A DNA stretch of 64,000 nt from Fusibacter bizertensis (GTDB taxonomy: Bacteria; Bacillota; Clostridia; Peptostreptococcales; Acidaminobacteraceae). A program made the position numbers and the translations under genes. How positions within the stretch are numbered: position 1 is the first letter of the stretch; each line of letters opens with the position of its first letter. The DNA is taken from contig NZ_JARYZI010000007.1 of NCBI RefSeq assembly GCF_029914245.1, positions 124,001 to 188,000 of the forward strand, in the 5' to 3' direction. This document shows positions 63,996 to 64,000 of the stretch, piece after piece. The notes beneath the pieces are model-generated. The model had not been told where the DNA came from and did no database searches. It saw only the letters and a program-made list of their open reading frames with translations.

Positions 63996-64000
63996 ACTTT

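Overview
The window is AT-rich, densely coded, and uses strong AGGAGG-type ribosome binding sites with frequent TTG and GTG starts. The gene content points to a low-GC, Gram-positive anaerobe of the Clostridia: HypA/HypB nickel insertion proteins, a large GltD-like iron-sulfur flavoprotein, a CheA/W/R/B/D chemosensory set, PocR-AraC, PadR and TetR regulators, and c-di-GMP enzymes. A Fusibacter-like organism would fit, but that is a guess. I saw no rRNA, tRNA, CRISPR array, phage genes or intact insertion sequence.

Bases 1-13,000 hold the end of a TetR-like gene with a DUF5692-type membrane protein, a membrane-anchored PAF-acetylhydrolase-like esterase, an M29 aminopeptidase and a small P-loop protein. 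A TetR regulator follows, with an MMPL/RND exporter and a secreted heptad-repeat partner controlled by two identical operator-like palindromes. Then come a glycosyltransferase-like gene broken at an A7 run, a 49-residue Lmo0937-type membrane protein, a tocopherol-cyclase-like protein and an alpha/beta hydrolase.

Bases 13,000-27,500 carry a PAS-GGDEF-HD-GYP protein overlapping a J-domain gene, small membrane proteins, a GNAT acetyltransferase, a PocR-AraC regulator and a large membrane hydrolase. Next is a TetM-like ribosomal protection protein preceded by a 21-codon leader and an intrinsic terminator, which looks like transcription attenuation. A PadR-DUF2812 pair lies divergent from a ferritin-like/VIT transporter. 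CspA is followed by a 57-bp tandem repeat, and the section ends with a sigma factor-membrane protein pair and an FlK-like thioesterase.

Bases 27,500-44,800 form a signalling island. It has a Cache-GAF hybrid kinase, a J-domain/NTF2-like/degenerate-GGDEF fusion, then cheA-cheW-mcp-cheR-cheB-cheD, two multi-PAS hybrid kinases, a stand-alone receiver and a stand-alone Hpt protein, all on one strand with short gaps. No annotated CheY, CheC or flagellar gene is present. The layout suggests a chemosensory array feeding a phosphorelay, possibly with a non-motility output.

Bases 44,800-64,000 carry hypB, an 893-residue Fe-S/FAD oxidoreductase and hypA; a methyltransferase and thioesterase; and a transposase-derived gene that has lost catalytic residues, next to an FAD amine-oxidase-like gene. 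A PfkB sugar kinase follows. An adenine-type purine riboswitch with a 25-bp terminator precedes adenosine deaminase. After a PBP-GGDEF-EAL protein there is a second TetR/MMPL pair with its own palindromic operator, then a lipoprotein and an MBOAT-DHHW pair likely to O-acetylate a surface polymer.
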